Source of the DNA: Thermanaerothrix daxensis
Lineage (GTDB): Bacteria > Chloroflexota > Anaerolineae > Anaerolineales > Anaerolineaceae
Reading direction: 5' to 3'
NCBI RefSeq assembly: GCF_001306145.1
Contig: NZ_LGKO01000005.1
Location: forward strand, 310,001 to 374,000
DNA length: 64,000 bases
Below the pieces are notes generated by a model, which saw only the letters and a program-made list of their open reading frames with translations, was not told the DNA's origin and made no database searches. The position numbers and the translations under genes were made by a program. Position 1 is the first letter of the stretch; each line of letters opens with the position of its first letter. Of the stretch, positions 17,742 through 27,318 are shown in pieces.

Positions 17742-18965
17742 GTGATCTCAGCGGGGAGGTGGGGCGAATTGGGCTGGCTGGTCGTGGCAGTGCTGTGGTG
17801 GCAAACTCTCTGGTGGCCGCAGGTAGCCACAGATCCCATTGTTGAAGGGGTCTCCGCAGAACCCAGGTTTGGTGAGCAAGTGATCTTTCAGGCTCACCTG
17901 CGCCTTTCCGTTCCGCCGCGCGAAGTCGTATTGCTTATCTCCCCCGAGGGTCAGCCACCCCTTACCGTTAACCTCACCCCGACCGCCGCCGGACAATTGG
18001 TCTACACCTGGAATTTGTCAGGGCGTGCGCTGACACCCTTTTCCCGCATTACCTATTGGTTTCAGGTTAGACGGGATGATGGGCAGGTGGTGGAGAGCGC
18101 GCGTTATCAGTTTATCTACCGCGATGACCGCTTTGAGTGGCAGGAACTGCAAGATGGCATAATCCAGGTGGGATGGGTGGAAGGCGATCTGGCCTTTGGA
18201 CGGGCGGCACTCCTGGCCGCGCAGAATGGTCTCAGTAAAGCCCAATCGCTTCTGGAGGCCGAGCCTCCCGCTCCTTTGCAAATCTATGTCTACCCGGATA
18301 TTCAAAGCCTGCAGGAGGCGCTGAGCCTGTCTCAAACCCCCTGGTTGGCAGGCCATGCCAGCCCAAAGACGGGAATTGTGTTGGTGGCGATCCCCCCTGG
18401 GCCGGATCAGGTGGCAGAGATGGAGCGCCAGATCCCGCACGAGATTGCGCATCTTTTGCAATACCGGTTGATGGGGGAAGCCTACGAGCAATTGCCGGTT
18501 TGGCTGGCAGAAGGAGTGGCCTCACTGGCTGAGTTATACCCCAACCCAGATTATCAGCGTGCATTGGAACGGGCGCTTCGGGAGGATCGTTTGCTCCCCA
18601 TGCAGAGTTTGTGCCGTGCCTTCCCGCGCGAGACAGCCGGTGCTTTTCTGGCTTATGCCCAATCCGCTTCGTTCGTGCGCTATCTGCAGGAGCGTTTTGG
18701 GCGCAGTGGGTTGACGGCGCTGACACGGGTCTACCAGGACGGCCGGGGATGTGAGGAGGGCGTGCAGGCAGGGTTGGGGATCCCGCTGATGCAATTAGAA
18801 CGCGAATGGCAGCAGGACGTGCTGGGAGTTAATGTGTGGCAACGTGCCTGGCGCCATTTGTGGCCTTATTTAGTACTGGGGGTTTTGATCACTTTGCCAG
18901 TACTTATCAGCGCGTTTCTCGTCCACCCTCATCGCTCACATCTTCCCCGACAGGAGGAGCCGTGA
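17742..18965 (+). CDS. Peptidase-MA-like (gluzincin) membrane-anchored metalloprotease
   Basis: Exported protein of 407 aa with an N-terminal signal/anchor ('LGWLVVAVLWWQTLWW'), a beta-rich region (about 40-130), and a peptidase MA-like domain. In that domain 'QIPHEIAHLLQYR' gives the HExxH zinc motif and 'WLAEGVASLAELY' gives the third, glutamate, ligand. A C-terminal helix, 'YLVLGVLITLPVLISAFLV', anchors it. The active site faces outside the membrane. It begins at GTG 17742, three bases after the HEAT gene, and its stop overlaps the acylphosphatase GTG. Substrate is unknown; envelope protein turnover beside RseP is a reasonable guess. Confidence 0.82.
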   Translation: MISAGRWGELGWLVVAVLWWQTLWWPQVATDPIVEGVSAEPRFGEQVIFQAHLRLSVPPREVVLLISPEGQPPLTVNLTPTAAGQLVYTWNLSGRALTPFSRITYWFQVRRDDGQVVESARYQFIYRDDRFEWQELQDGIIQVGWVEGDLAFGRAALLAAQNGLSKAQSLLEAEPPAPLQIYVYPDIQSLQEALSLSQTPWLAGHASPKTGIVLVAIPPGPDQVAEMERQIPHEIAHLLQYRLMGEAYEQLPVWLAEGVASLAELYPNPDYQRALERALREDRLLPMQSLCRAFPRETAGAFLAYAQSASFVRYLQERFGRSGLTALTRVYQDGRGCEEGVQAGLGIPLMQLEREWQQDVLGVNVWQRAWRHLWPYLVLGVLITLPVLISAFLVHPHRSHLPRQEEP

Positions 18966-19252
18966 CAACAGATGCCGTGCGCCTTCACGCTTTGATCCAT
19001 GGTCATGTGCAAGGGGTCGGTTTTCGCTATTTTGTTCAGGATCGGGCCCTGGCCTTGGGGCTGGTTGGGTGGGTGCGCAACACCTTTGATGGGGATGTTG
19101 AGGTGGTGGCAGAGGGTCCGCGTCCGCGCCTGGAAGCCTTGCTGGATCACTTGCGCCGCGGCCCCCGCGCTGCTGTGGTCACGGGGGTAGATGTCGAATG
19201 GTCGCCGGCCAGCGGCGAATTTCGACGGTTTGAAATCCGTCCCACGGTTTAG
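18962..19252 (+). CDS. acyP: Acylphosphatase
   Basis: Small enzyme of 96 aa that hydrolyses acyl phosphates. The signature '[19 protein letters not shown]' holds the phosphate-binding Arg in 'GFR', and '[17 protein letters not shown]' holds the catalytic Asn. The GTG at 18962 is chosen because AGGAGGAG lies just upstream and GTGA overlaps the stop of the preceding gene; the longer frame from 18836 has no ribosome site. Its stop overlaps that of uvrB by a few bases on the opposite strand. Confidence 0.93.
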   Translation: MTTDAVRLHALIHGHVQGVGFRYFVQDRALALGLVGWVRNTFDGDVEVVAEGPRPRLEALLDHLRRGPRAAVVTGVDVEWSPASGEFRRFEIRPTV

Positions 19253-21297
19253 GGCGCTTCCTCACCGGCTAGCAGGCGGGCTTTTTGCCAGGGCGGCAGG
19301 TTGCTTTCCTCGGCCAGCAGTGCCCGCAACTCAAAGATTTGGTCTCGCAAAGCGGCCGCTTTTTCAAATTCCAGATTCTTCGCTGCGGCTCTCATTTGCT
19401 GTTCTAATTCGGTGATTAAGTGTTTCAGTTCACGGGCAGAAGCCGTGCGAGCGGCTGCCCGGCCAGCGCTGTACTCAGCGCGCCCTTCAGCCACGGCGGC
19501 GGCACTCAACCGTTCGGTCAGGTCATGGACGGCCTTGACGATGCTGACGGGCTCGATCCCATGAGCCTGGTTATAGGCCATTTGTTTGGCACGACGGCGG
19601 TTGGTTTCATCAATAGCCTGGCGCATGGCGTCGGTGATGTGGTCGGCGTACATGATCACGTGCCCATTGACGTGGCGTGCAGCGCGTCCAATGGTTTGGA
19701 TGAGCGCGGTGGCGGAACGTAAAAAGCCTTCTTTGTCGGCATCCAGAATGGCGACGAGAGAAACCTCGGGCAAATCAAGTCCCTCGCGCAGCAAGTTGAT
19801 GCCCACCACTACATCAAAAACCCCCAGACGCAGATCGCGCAGGATGCCCACCCGTTCGAGGGTATCAATTTCGGAGTGTAGGTAGTGCACTTTGATGCCC
19901 AGTTCCATCAGGTAGTCTGCCAGGTCCTCGGCCATGCGTTTGGTCAGGGTCGTGACCAGAGCCCGCTCGCCGCGCTCGACGCGTTGGCGGATCTCTTTGA
20001 CAAGGTCATCAATCTGGCCCTGGGTGGGACGTACTTCCACCACCGGATCGAGCAGCCCGGTGGGGCGAATAATTTGCTCAACCACCTGATCGGCGCGTGC
20101 CAGTTCGTAGGGGCCGGGAGTGGCCGAGGTGTATATGGTGTATCCCATGCGCTGCTCAAACTCTTCAAAGGTCAAAGGACGGTTGTCCAACGCCGAGGGC
20201 AAACGGAAGCCGTATTCCACCAGCACCTCTTTGCGTGAGCGGTCGCCGTGGTACATGCCTCGGATCTGCGGGATGGTCATGTGGGATTCGTCAATGATGA
20301 GCAGATACTCGCTGGGCAGGTAGTCCATCAGAGTCCAGGGAGGCGAGCCGGCAGGACGCTGATCGAGATGGCGCGAGTAGTTCTCAATGCCGGCGCAGTA
20401 GCCCACCTCGCGCAGCATTTCCAGGTCGTAGCGCGTGCGCTGTTCCAGACGCTGGGCCTCCAGCAATTTCCCCTGGGCGCGCAGGTAAGCCAGGCGCTCT
20501 TCCAGTTCGGCCTCGATATCCTGGAGGGCTTTTTGCAGGCGTTCTTGCTCGGTGATGTAGTGTTTGGCAGGGTAAATGGCAATTTGTTCGGGTTGTTCGA
20601 GCAGTTCGCCAGTGAGGGGGTTGACCACCTGGATACGCTCAACCTCATCGCCAAAGAAGGTGATGCGATAAGCACGCTTATCCTCATAAGCCGGGAAGAT
20701 CTCCAGAGTATCCCCGCGAACGCGAAAAACACCGGGACGAAGTTCAAAGTCGTTGCGTTGATACTGACTCTCAACCAACTGACGTAGCAGAGCATTGCGA
20801 CGGTAAATACCACCGATTTGCAGATCAATCACGCTTTTCCCGTACGCCTGGGGATCGCCTAGGCCGTAGATGCAGGAAACGGAGGCGACGATGATCACAT
20901 CTGGCCGCGACATCAGCGCAGTGGTTGCGGCCAGGCGCAGGCGGTCAATTTCTTCGTTTATGTCAGTTTCTTTTTCAATGTACAGATCGTGCTGAGGTAC
21001 ATAAGCCTCAGGTTGGTAGTAGTCGTAGTACGAAACAAAGTATTCAACGGCATTATCGGGGAAGAACTGCTTAAACTCGGCATAGAGCTGGGCGGCCAGA
21101 GTTTTATTGTGGGCCATCACCAGCGCGGGCATTTGCAGTTCGGCGATGACATTGGCAATGGTATAGGTTTTGCCCGTCCCGGTTGCACCCAACAGCACCT
21201 GATGCCGATAGCCGCGCCGCACGCCCTCGACTAATTGGCGGATGGCTTCGGGTTGATCCCCGGTGGGGTGATAGGGGGCCTGGAGTTTAAATTTCAT
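19249..21297 (-). CDS. uvrB: Excinuclease ABC subunit B
   Basis: Damage-recognition helicase-like subunit of nucleotide excision repair (682 aa). Walker A is '[15 protein letters not shown]' near residue 36. The beta-hairpin region '[17 protein letters not shown]' inserts between DNA strands. Helicase motif VI is '[12 protein letters not shown]', and the C-terminal UVR/UvrC-binding helix pair is at about 630-665. ATG 21297 is preferred to the upstream start at 21351, since it begins at the conserved '[17 protein letters not shown]' and leaves room for the SOS operator. Regulation by LexA is indicated by the box at 21326. It is a separate unit from mfd, about 200 bp away. Confidence 0.97.
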   Translation of the reverse strand: MKFKLQAPYHPTGDQPEAIRQLVEGVRRGYRHQVLLGATGTGKTYTIANVIAELQMPALVMAHNKTLAAQLYAEFKQFFPDNAVEYFVSYYDYYQPEAYVPQHDLYIEKETDINEEIDRLRLAATTALMSRPDVIIVASVSCIYGLGDPQAYGKSVIDLQIGGIYRRNALLRQLVESQYQRNDFELRPGVFRVRGDTLEIFPAYEDKRAYRITFFGDEVERIQVVNPLTGELLEQPEQIAIYPAKHYITEQERLQKALQDIEAELEERLAYLRAQGKLLEAQRLEQRTRYDLEMLREVGYCAGIENYSRHLDQRPAGSPPWTLMDYLPSEYLLIIDESHMTIPQIRGMYHGDRSRKEVLVEYGFRLPSALDNRPLTFEEFEQRMGYTIYTSATPGPYELARADQVVEQIIRPTGLLDPVVEVRPTQGQIDDLVKEIRQRVERGERALVTTLTKRMAEDLADYLMELGIKVHYLHSEIDTLERVGILRDLRLGVFDVVVGINLLREGLDLPEVSLVAILDADKEGFLRSATALIQTIGRAARHVNGHVIMYADHITDAMRQAIDETNRRRAKQMAYNQAHGIEPVSIVKAVHDLTERLSAAAVAEGRAEYSAGRAAARTASARELKHLITELEQQMRAAAKNLEFEKAAALRDQIFELRALLAEESNLPPWQKARLLAGEEAP

Positions 21298-21325
21298 AAG
21301 GTCTCTACCTGATAATCGGATGAGT

Positions 21326-21339
21326 GAAACATTTGTTCG
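21326..21339 (-). promoter_or_regulatory. SOS (LexA/DinR-type) operator upstream of uvrB
   Basis: On the minus strand the sequence CGAACAAATGTTTC matches every position of the Gram-positive SOS consensus CGAACRNRYGTTYC. It lies 29-42 bp before the uvrB ATG and just downstream of a TAGAAT -10 box (21355-21350), where a bound repressor would block initiation. Confidence 0.75.
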
Positions 21340-21499
21340 AACACGGATCATTCTATCATATTTTCAAACGAGTGGGAGGAATTGCTACGATGGGTGACGA
21401 AGCCGGATTGCTGGCTTTTCAATGCAGTCAGTTAAGCGCGTATACCAGGGGTGGTGTTGAGCACGGCCAGCGGGGTATGAAGCGCTTTCCGAGGCACGA

Positions 21500-24400
21500 T
21501 CAGCGATCCGAAACCTCGGTCTGCGGCTGTTCGAGGTGACTGAGGCGCTCTAACACCTTGAGCAGGCGTTCGCGCCATTGGGGGTCGTCCGGGTCAAAAG
21601 ACATCCAGTAGGCGTTCTTACCCGTGCGGGCCAGAGGTTCCAAGGAAGGTAGAGGGCGGGGTGGTGCATCGTCGGGGCGTGGTGGATAGCGCAAGACCAG
21701 TTGCCCGCTCTCCACGCTGACCGAGGCCAAGCCCGCGGCCTCGGCGCGCAGTTTGACCTGCATTTGGAAGAACAGGTTTTGGACGGATTCCGGAAGCGGG
21801 CCAAAACGATCATGGAATTCATCGCTGAGAGCAGCCAGTTCGTTTTCGCTCCGGGCTTCGGCCAGGCGGCGGTAGAGGCTGAGACGGGTGCTCTGAGCGG
21901 GCACATATGAAATCGGGATGCCAATGTCCAGGGGTAAATCCACGTTCACCATCAAACCCAAGTCGGCTGAAGGTTGGGTGGGTTCAGCGCCTCCGGCCAA
22001 GGGGTACTCTCGACGCAGTTCTCGCACGGCCTGGGCCAGCAGGCGGGTGTACAGATGAAAGCCCACGCTGGCGATATACCCATGCTGGCGGGTGCCCAGG
22101 ATCTCACCGGCACCACGCATTTCCAAATCGCGCATGGCAATGGCATACCCCGAACCCAATTGCGTGTTTTCAGCAATGATTTCCAGCCTCTCCTGGCCTT
22201 CAGGTGTGGGGGGACGCTTGCGGTGACGGAAGAAGTACGCATAGGCGCGCTGAGTGCCACGCCCGACCCGCCCGCGCAATTGATACAATTGGGCCAGTCC
22301 AAAAGTATCCCCGCGATCTACAATGAGGGTATTGGCGTTGGGGATGTCCAGACCGGATTCGATGATTGAGGTACAAAGTAGAACATCCACCTCGCCGCGG
22401 GTGAAACGTTCCATTACCTTAGCCAGTTCCTCCTCGGGCATCTGACCGTGTGCCACGGCGATGCGGGCTTCGGGGACCAGGGTTTCCAGGTGACGTCGCA
22501 TTGCCTGTATGGTCTGGACGCGATTATGCACAAAGAAAACCTGCCCACCACGCTCCATTTCACGCAAGATGGCCTGTCGTACCAGCCGAGGGGAATAAGG
22601 GCCGATGTGGGTGATCACAGGGAGGCGTTCTGCCGGAGGGGTGTTGATCACCGAAATGTCGCGCACGCCGGCCAGTGCCATATAAAGGGTGCGCGGAATG
22701 GGGGTGGCCGTCAGGGTGAGCACATCCACCTCGGTGCGCAGTTTCTTGAAGTACTCCTTGTGCGTGACCCCAAAGCGTTGTTCCTCATCAATGATGACCA
22801 GCCCCAGGTCTTTGAAAACCACGTCCGGCTGGAGCAGGCGATGGGTGCCGATAATAATGTCAATGTCGCCCAGCGCCAGGCGAATCAGGATGTCTTCCTG
22901 TTCTTTGGGCTTGCGGAAGCGAGAGAGCATCTCGACGTTGACGGGGAAGGGCGCTAATCGCTGGCGGAAGGTCTCATAATGCTGCTGGGCAAGGATGGTG
23001 GTGGGTACCAGAACGGCCACTTGCTTGCCATCCATCACCGCTTTAAAAGCGGCGCGTAATGCAACCTCGGTCTTACCATAGCCCACATCACCGCAGAGCA
23101 AGCGATCCATGGGGCGTGGGCTTTCCATGTCGCGCTTAACTTCTTCGATGGCACGCAGTTGGTCCTCGGTTTCAATGTAGGGGAAACTGGCTTCCAGTTC
23201 CTGCTGCCAGGGTGTATCTGGGCTAAAAGCAAACCCCTGGGCTACTTGGCGTTTGGCATATAGTTCCAGCAATTCACGTGCCACCTCGCGGACGGCTTCG
23301 CGCACGCGTTGCTTGGTGGTATTCCAATCCGCGGTCCCCAGACGGGTGGGGGTGGGCTCTTCGCCATCGGGGCTGATGTAGCGGCTGATGCGATCGGCCT
23401 GATGCACCGGAACAAAGAGCTGATCGCCTTCGGCATAAGCAATGCACAAAAACTCGCGTTCCACCCCTTCCAGAGTGCGGCGGACCAGTCCCACGAAGCG
23501 CCCAATGCCATAATCTACGTGGACCACCCAGTCCCCCGGCTTGAGATCGGCGTAGATGGCTTCGGGAGGGGCTGCTTGAGGACGAGCGCGGCGGCGCGGC
23601 TGAGGGCGTTCCCAGCCGAAAAGTTCACTGTCTCCCACCAGGTGAAGGGGTTTGCCGTCGGGACGAGCGAGCATCCAGCCCTCGCTCAAACTTCCCTCAA
23701 TAAAATGCACGTGTTGTTCCGCAGCGGCAGACAGGTAGCGACGGTGTTCATCCCATAACTCGCGCAGGCGCGACACCTGGCGAGATACGATCAGCACCTC
23801 CTCCTCAGCGGTGCCACGCAGGGCCAGCCACTCCAGGAAGGATTTGAGGCGCCCCCCAAAGCGCGGCTGGGGCTGAAACTGCCTTGCCAGCGGATGTCCT
23901 TCCTCATCCTGACTGTGGCCCATTTCAAGCCAGAGGAAATCGCCTAGCAGATCCTGGAGTTCGGACCAGGGAAGGTAGGGGAGCGGAAAATCCGGAGCCA
24001 GCAGGCCCTCTGCAATGCTATCCTGGCGCATTCGCACGGCCAATTCTTCAATTTCATTGGCGGTGTTACGCAACAGGTCCAGATCGTCAAAAATGAGCAG
24101 CGTACCCCGAGGAAGATAATCCAGCAGGCTGCCCGGTAAGGGATAAACCAGGGGCAGCCAGAATTCATCCGCCTCTTCTGGAGTAAGCCCTGCCGCGGCT
24201 GCCTTAACCGGAAGCACCTCACGGGCCGGAGTGATGAGGGCTTGTTCGAGATTGTGGACAGTGCGCTGGGTGGCAGGATCGAACTGGCGCAGGGTGTCCA
24301 GTTCATCGCCGAAGAATTCCAGACGGAGCGGCAGGGGTTCTGTGGGCGGCCATAAATCGAGGATACCGCCACGCAGGGCGATCTGTCCGGCCTCGACGAC

Positions 24401-24931
24401 TACCTCCACGCGCTGGTAGCCGATATCCAGGCATTGGCGCAGGAAATTTTCCAAGGGCAGGGTTTGGCCAACGCGGATCAGCCGGGTGTGTTTAACGAAT
24501 TCCCGGCGGGGTAGGGTGCGGGTCATCACTGCGCGGAGGGGAGCCACGATGAGCGGCGGGGAATCGGGGCGTGGCAGGCCCGGCAGGTGGTAGCGGCTGA
24601 GCAGGCTAAGCACCAGCAAGCGATCTTTGCGGGTTAGCATCCCCCAGGCAGCGTGCTCGTAGAAAAGGGGGTTGGGCTCGGGGAAGAGGTAATGTTCACC
24701 TTCGCCCAACCAGAGAGAGAGTTCATCCTGAAGAGCCAGCGCACGATCTGTGCGCTCGACCACCCAGACCAGGGGGGTGGTTAGATCGCGGTGCAGTGCC
24801 GCGGCCAGGGGCAGGCGAGCCGCACGCATGAGCCCCATCCCTTGCACGATCAAGCCATCGCGCAGGTCATCCAGCAAATGGCGGTACTCAGAGTGGGAAC
24901 GGAGGGCGTCCAGCAGTGTGGCAAGGTTCAT
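21500..24931 (-). CDS. mfd: Transcription-repair coupling factor
   Basis: ATP-dependent translocase of 1143 aa that removes RNA polymerase stalled at lesions and recruits UvrAB. In order: a UvrB-like N-terminal module that binds UvrA (about 1-400), the CarD/RNA-polymerase-interacting domain (about 450-540, 'LKPGDWVVHVDYGIGRFVGL'), and RecG-like helicase lobes with Walker A 'LLCGDVGYGKTEVALRAAFK' and 'DEEQRFGVTHKE'. The C-terminal TRCF domain ends near 1120. The ATG overlaps the pth stop (ATGA), so it is translationally coupled to pth. Its neighbour downstream is uvrB, its pathway partner. Confidence 0.97.
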   Translation of the reverse strand: MNLATLLDALRSHSEYRHLLDDLRDGLIVQGMGLMRAARLPLAAALHRDLTTPLVWVVERTDRALALQDELSLWLGEGEHYLFPEPNPLFYEHAAWGMLTRKDRLLVLSLLSRYHLPGLPRPDSPPLIVAPLRAVMTRTLPRREFVKHTRLIRVGQTLPLENFLRQCLDIGYQRVEVVVEAGQIALRGGILDLWPPTEPLPLRLEFFGDELDTLRQFDPATQRTVHNLEQALITPAREVLPVKAAAAGLTPEEADEFWLPLVYPLPGSLLDYLPRGTLLIFDDLDLLRNTANEIEELAVRMRQDSIAEGLLAPDFPLPYLPWSELQDLLGDFLWLEMGHSQDEEGHPLARQFQPQPRFGGRLKSFLEWLALRGTAEEEVLIVSRQVSRLRELWDEHRRYLSAAAEQHVHFIEGSLSEGWMLARPDGKPLHLVGDSELFGWERPQPRRRARPQAAPPEAIYADLKPGDWVVHVDYGIGRFVGLVRRTLEGVEREFLCIAYAEGDQLFVPVHQADRISRYISPDGEEPTPTRLGTADWNTTKQRVREAVREVARELLELYAKRQVAQGFAFSPDTPWQQELEASFPYIETEDQLRAIEEVKRDMESPRPMDRLLCGDVGYGKTEVALRAAFKAVMDGKQVAVLVPTTILAQQHYETFRQRLAPFPVNVEMLSRFRKPKEQEDILIRLALGDIDIIIGTHRLLQPDVVFKDLGLVIIDEEQRFGVTHKEYFKKLRTEVDVLTLTATPIPRTLYMALAGVRDISVINTPPAERLPVITHIGPYSPRLVRQAILREMERGGQVFFVHNRVQTIQAMRRHLETLVPEARIAVAHGQMPEEELAKVMERFTRGEVDVLLCTSIIESGLDIPNANTLIVDRGDTFGLAQLYQLRGRVGRGTQRAYAYFFRHRKRPPTPEGQERLEIIAENTQLGSGYAIAMRDLEMRGAGEILGTRQHGYIASVGFHLYTRLLAQAVRELRREYPLAGGAEPTQPSADLGLMVNVDLPLDIGIPISYVPAQSTRLSLYRRLAEARSENELAALSDEFHDRFGPLPESVQNLFFQMQVKLRAEAAGLASVSVESGQLVLRYPPRPDDAPPRPLPSLEPLARTGKNAYWMSFDPDDPQWRERLLKVLERLSHLEQPQTEVSDR

Positions 24932-25551
24932 GAGTCAAGAGACATACCGTTAAAACGATTCATGGCGGTGTCAAGTCCTTCGGTGACGAAGACGCGGATG
25001 GCTTGCACGGCGCGGTCAATCAGCAGATCCAGAGCGGGTTGGTCGCTTTCGCTGAAATCTTGCAAAACGTAGTCAGCAGGATCCATTCGTCCCGGTGGTC
25101 GGCCGATGCCGAAGCGCAGGCGCGGAAAGGCCTGTGTCCCCAATCGTTCAATAATCGAGATCAGTCCTTTGTGGCCTCCGGCGCCGCCGCCGGGACGCAG
25201 GCGAATCACCCCAAAGGGCAGGTCGAGGTCGTCGTGTATGACTAGAAGGTGGGCCAGCGGAATTTTATAGTAACGCACCAGGCTACCAACGGCCTCGCCT
25301 GAAAGATTCATATAAGTTTGAGGCTTGGCCAGGATTACCCTGTGCCCGTTTAGGTAACCGTTCTGGATCAGGGCTTTCATTTGCAGGCGAGGTGTGCCCA
25401 GATTCAACTGGCGGGCAAGCGCGTCAATGACCATGAAACCCACGTTGTGGCGGTTGCGTGCATAAACGCGCCCAGGGTTGCCCAGCCCAATTAGCAGGTA
25501 GGGCGGGGCGGTTGTTTCCGGAGGGAGGGGAGAGGGAGAAGAATGGGTCAT
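24928..25551 (-). CDS. pth: Peptidyl-tRNA hydrolase
   Basis: Recycles tRNA by hydrolysing peptidyl-tRNA released from ribosomes. It is a 207-aa bacterial Pth. 'LIGLGNPGRVYARNRHNVGF' contains the catalytic His of 'RHNVGF'. Also visible are 'PQTYMNLSGEAV' and 'HDDLDLPFGVIRLRPGGGAG', all conserved. The first 15 residues are a Pro/Ser-rich addition, so a later start is possible. It overlaps mfd and is 5 bp from the preceding surface-protein gene. Confidence 0.96.
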   Translation of the reverse strand: MTHSSPSPLPPETTAPPYLLIGLGNPGRVYARNRHNVGFMVIDALARQLNLGTPRLQMKALIQNGYLNGHRVILAKPQTYMNLSGEAVGSLVRYYKIPLAHLLVIHDDLDLPFGVIRLRPGGGAGGHKGLISIIERLGTQAFPRLRFGIGRPPGRMDPADYVLQDFSESDQPALDLLIDRAVQAIRVFVTEGLDTAMNRFNGMSLDS

Positions 25552-25556
25552 CGGAT

Positions 25557-26162
25557 CTAGCCACGATGGGCGCGGGAACGGATCCCGGCCAGCAATCCAA
25601 GAAAGATCAGGAGGCCCAGAGCGGTCATCCCCCCACGCGCCAGGGTAGTCAGGAGGGTGCCGGGGGTTAGCGTCAGTGGGTTGGAAGGCAAGGGGGTGGG
25701 CGATGGGGCAGGGGTTGGGCTTTGTGCAGGGAGAGTGGGTGTGAGGGTGGGGGCGTTGGTAAGCACCTCAAGGGTGGGGGATTCCACCGGCGTGTAATTG
25801 CGTACCCGCAGGTGTTCAACAACCTGTTCTAGGACCCGGCCGTCTTTCAGCAGGAGCCGCAAGCGCAGACGGTAGGTGCCGTCGGTAAGCGTGGTAGTAT
25901 CCCACAGGGCCAGCGGGTCAGCGGCAGGGGGCTGTTCGGATTGCACAATGGGAAACCAGGTCTGGGTGGGATCTTCCTGGTAAGCAAACTCTAGTTCGTA
26001 GCGCACCCAATTGCCTTCAGGCAGAGCGGCGCGAATGGCCACCTGTCCGTGCAGCACAGCCCCGGGCTCGGGGGCGGTGAGCAGCGGAGGCGTGGCTTGC
26101 GAGAGCGGTGCCGATCCAACCAGACTCAGAAGAATGACCAGGCGAAAAACGGCCCAGAGCAT
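25557..26162 (-). CDS. Hypothetical exported, C-terminally anchored protein
   Basis: Not recognised as a named family. From the ATG at 26162 it has a signal peptide ('LWAVFRLVILLSLVGSAPLS'), a beta-rich domain (about 25-135) resembling a carbohydrate-binding or Ig-like fold ('DTTTLTDGTYRLRLRLLLKDGRVLE' in parts), a Pro/Thr-rich spacer (about 140-175) and a C-terminal helix 'GGMTALGLLIFLGLLAGI' followed by a basic tail. This is the usual plan of a cell-surface protein held by its C-terminus. Other starts at 26201 and 26261 are possible. It is first in the pth-mfd operon, probably by chance of genome packing. Confidence 0.6.
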   Translation of the reverse strand: MLWAVFRLVILLSLVGSAPLSQATPPLLTAPEPGAVLHGQVAIRAALPEGNWVRYELEFAYQEDPTQTWFPIVQSEQPPAADPLALWDTTTLTDGTYRLRLRLLLKDGRVLEQVVEHLRVRNYTPVESPTLEVLTNAPTLTPTLPAQSPTPAPSPTPLPSNPLTLTPGTLLTTLARGGMTALGLLIFLGLLAGIRSRAHRG

Positions 26163-26604
26163 AGCATTTAAGTTTATCACGAAAATTCGCCAGAACCCCA
26201 TGCCCTTTAAGGCAAGGGGAAGGTATTTTTCTGGCTTTCCTGCAAAGAAGGAAGTCCACAAATGGTATCAAAAACCGACAGCCAGTATAACCGCCAGGCC
26301 TCTTGGGTGATCCGCTTTCTGAGAAACTGACTCCCGGTTAGTTAAGCGAGCGGAGCGACCGATGCCCCGGTCTTTTATCTGGCAGGCCAAAGCGTAAAAC
26401 TGTTGGGTGTTTAGTCGAAGATGGGGTAGGGGGCGTTAAACGGTTGACGCGCAAACCGCTGCATTATACACTTGGGGCAGAGGACGCCCTTGGACGTCCC
26501 ATCTTTGACCCCGGCACAGTACCTGAAGGCCAGGGTTTGTAGGTTGACAAAAGGTTCTGCCGTTGCTGCCAGAAGCGTGGTGCTGCTCTCGTTGGGTGAT
26601 TCCT
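26163..26604. other. Long intergenic stretch before the MgtC-family gene
   Basis: About 440 bp between divergent genes with no convincing gene. It holds a startless open frame of about 65 codons (about 26338-26541, plus strand), possible promoter boxes TTGACG (about 26443) and TACACT, and a TTGACA at about 26544. No known riboswitch structure could be confirmed by eye. It may contain a leader RNA for the downstream gene or simply decayed sequence. Confidence 0.4.
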
Positions 26605-27258
26605 ATGAATCCTGTTCAGATAGAAACTTTCTTGCATGAAACGCTTCTTCCCATTCTGGCTGCCATGATCGCGGGTGGGCTGATTGGGTTGGAACGCGAA
26701 TATCGCGATAAGTCTGCCGGTTTCCGCACCTTCATTTTCATTGCAGCGGGTTCGGCTTTGTTTACAATGCTGTCGCGCTCCTTTGGGGGAGGGGATATCT
26801 CACGGATCGCAGCAAACATTGTCACCGGGATTGGCTTTTTAGGGGCCGGGGCGATTCTCCGAGAGGGGCCGCGTATTGCCGGATTGACCACAGCGGCCAT
26901 TATCTGGTTGACCGCTGGGGTAGGAATGGCCATGGGAGCAGGAGCGTATCTGCTAGGGGGATTGGTAACCGTGTTTGCGCTCATTGTGTTGTGGCTGTTC
27001 CCTGCCTTTGAACGGCGCATTGACCTTCTGCGCGAGCAACGAGTTTATGAGATGGTAGTTCAGGGGGGAACGGAGTCGCTGGAACAGATTCATGCGGCTA
27101 TGGGGCAGGTTGCTCTGCGCCTGATCCGACGCGAGTACTTCAAGGAGAGCACCGGACTCTTGCGCTGTCGTTGGGTGGTGCTGGGAAGCCATGCAGCTCA
27201 TGAACAATTTGTGGCTTTTCTGGTGGCATCCCCGTGGGTCGTGCAATTTCGCTATTGA
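26605..27258 (+). CDS. MgtC/SapB-family membrane protein
   Basis: Membrane protein of 217 aa. The MgtC signature is in the first 130 residues: 'AAMIAGGLIGLEREYRDKSAGF', 'RTFIFIAAGSALFTML' and 'GIGFLGAGAILREG', with about four helices. The C-terminal soluble part (about 145-217) resembles an ACT-like domain as in SapB/MgtC relatives. The family is linked to magnesium homeostasis and, in pathogens, to control of ATP synthase, but it is not itself a transporter. ATG 26605 is chosen since the frame before it lacks family similarity. Confidence 0.88.
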   Translation: MNPVQIETFLHETLLPILAAMIAGGLIGLEREYRDKSAGFRTFIFIAAGSALFTMLSRSFGGGDISRIAANIVTGIGFLGAGAILREGPRIAGLTTAAIIWLTAGVGMAMGAGAYLLGGLVTVFALIVLWLFPAFERRIDLLREQRVYEMVVQGGTESLEQIHAAMGQVALRLIRREYFKESTGLLRCRWVVLGSHAAHEQFVAFLVASPWVVQFRY

Positions 27259-27268
27259 GAAGCAGAAA

Positions 27269-27295
27269 GCCCCTGCCGTTTCGTTGGGCAGGGGC
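27269..27295 (-). terminator. Terminator shared by convergent mgtC and the sulfur operon
   Basis: A perfect 9-bp stem, GCCCCTGCC (27269-27277) with GGCAGGGGC (27287-27295). On the minus strand it is followed by TTTCT, so it best terminates the dsrE-end of the sulfur operon; it may also act for the plus-strand gene. Confidence 0.75.
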
Positions 27296-27318
27296 ATGGG
27301 GACAAATCGGAGTAACGT

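Noticed and set aside
22448-22957. 169-codon plus-strand frame within mfd
   Set aside because: Antisense to conserved helicase motifs; His/Gln-rich translation typical of shadow frames.
26338-26541. Open frame of about 65 codons before the MgtC-family gene
   Set aside because: No start codon, no ribosome site and no recognised similarity; it may be a relic but cannot be supported as a gene.
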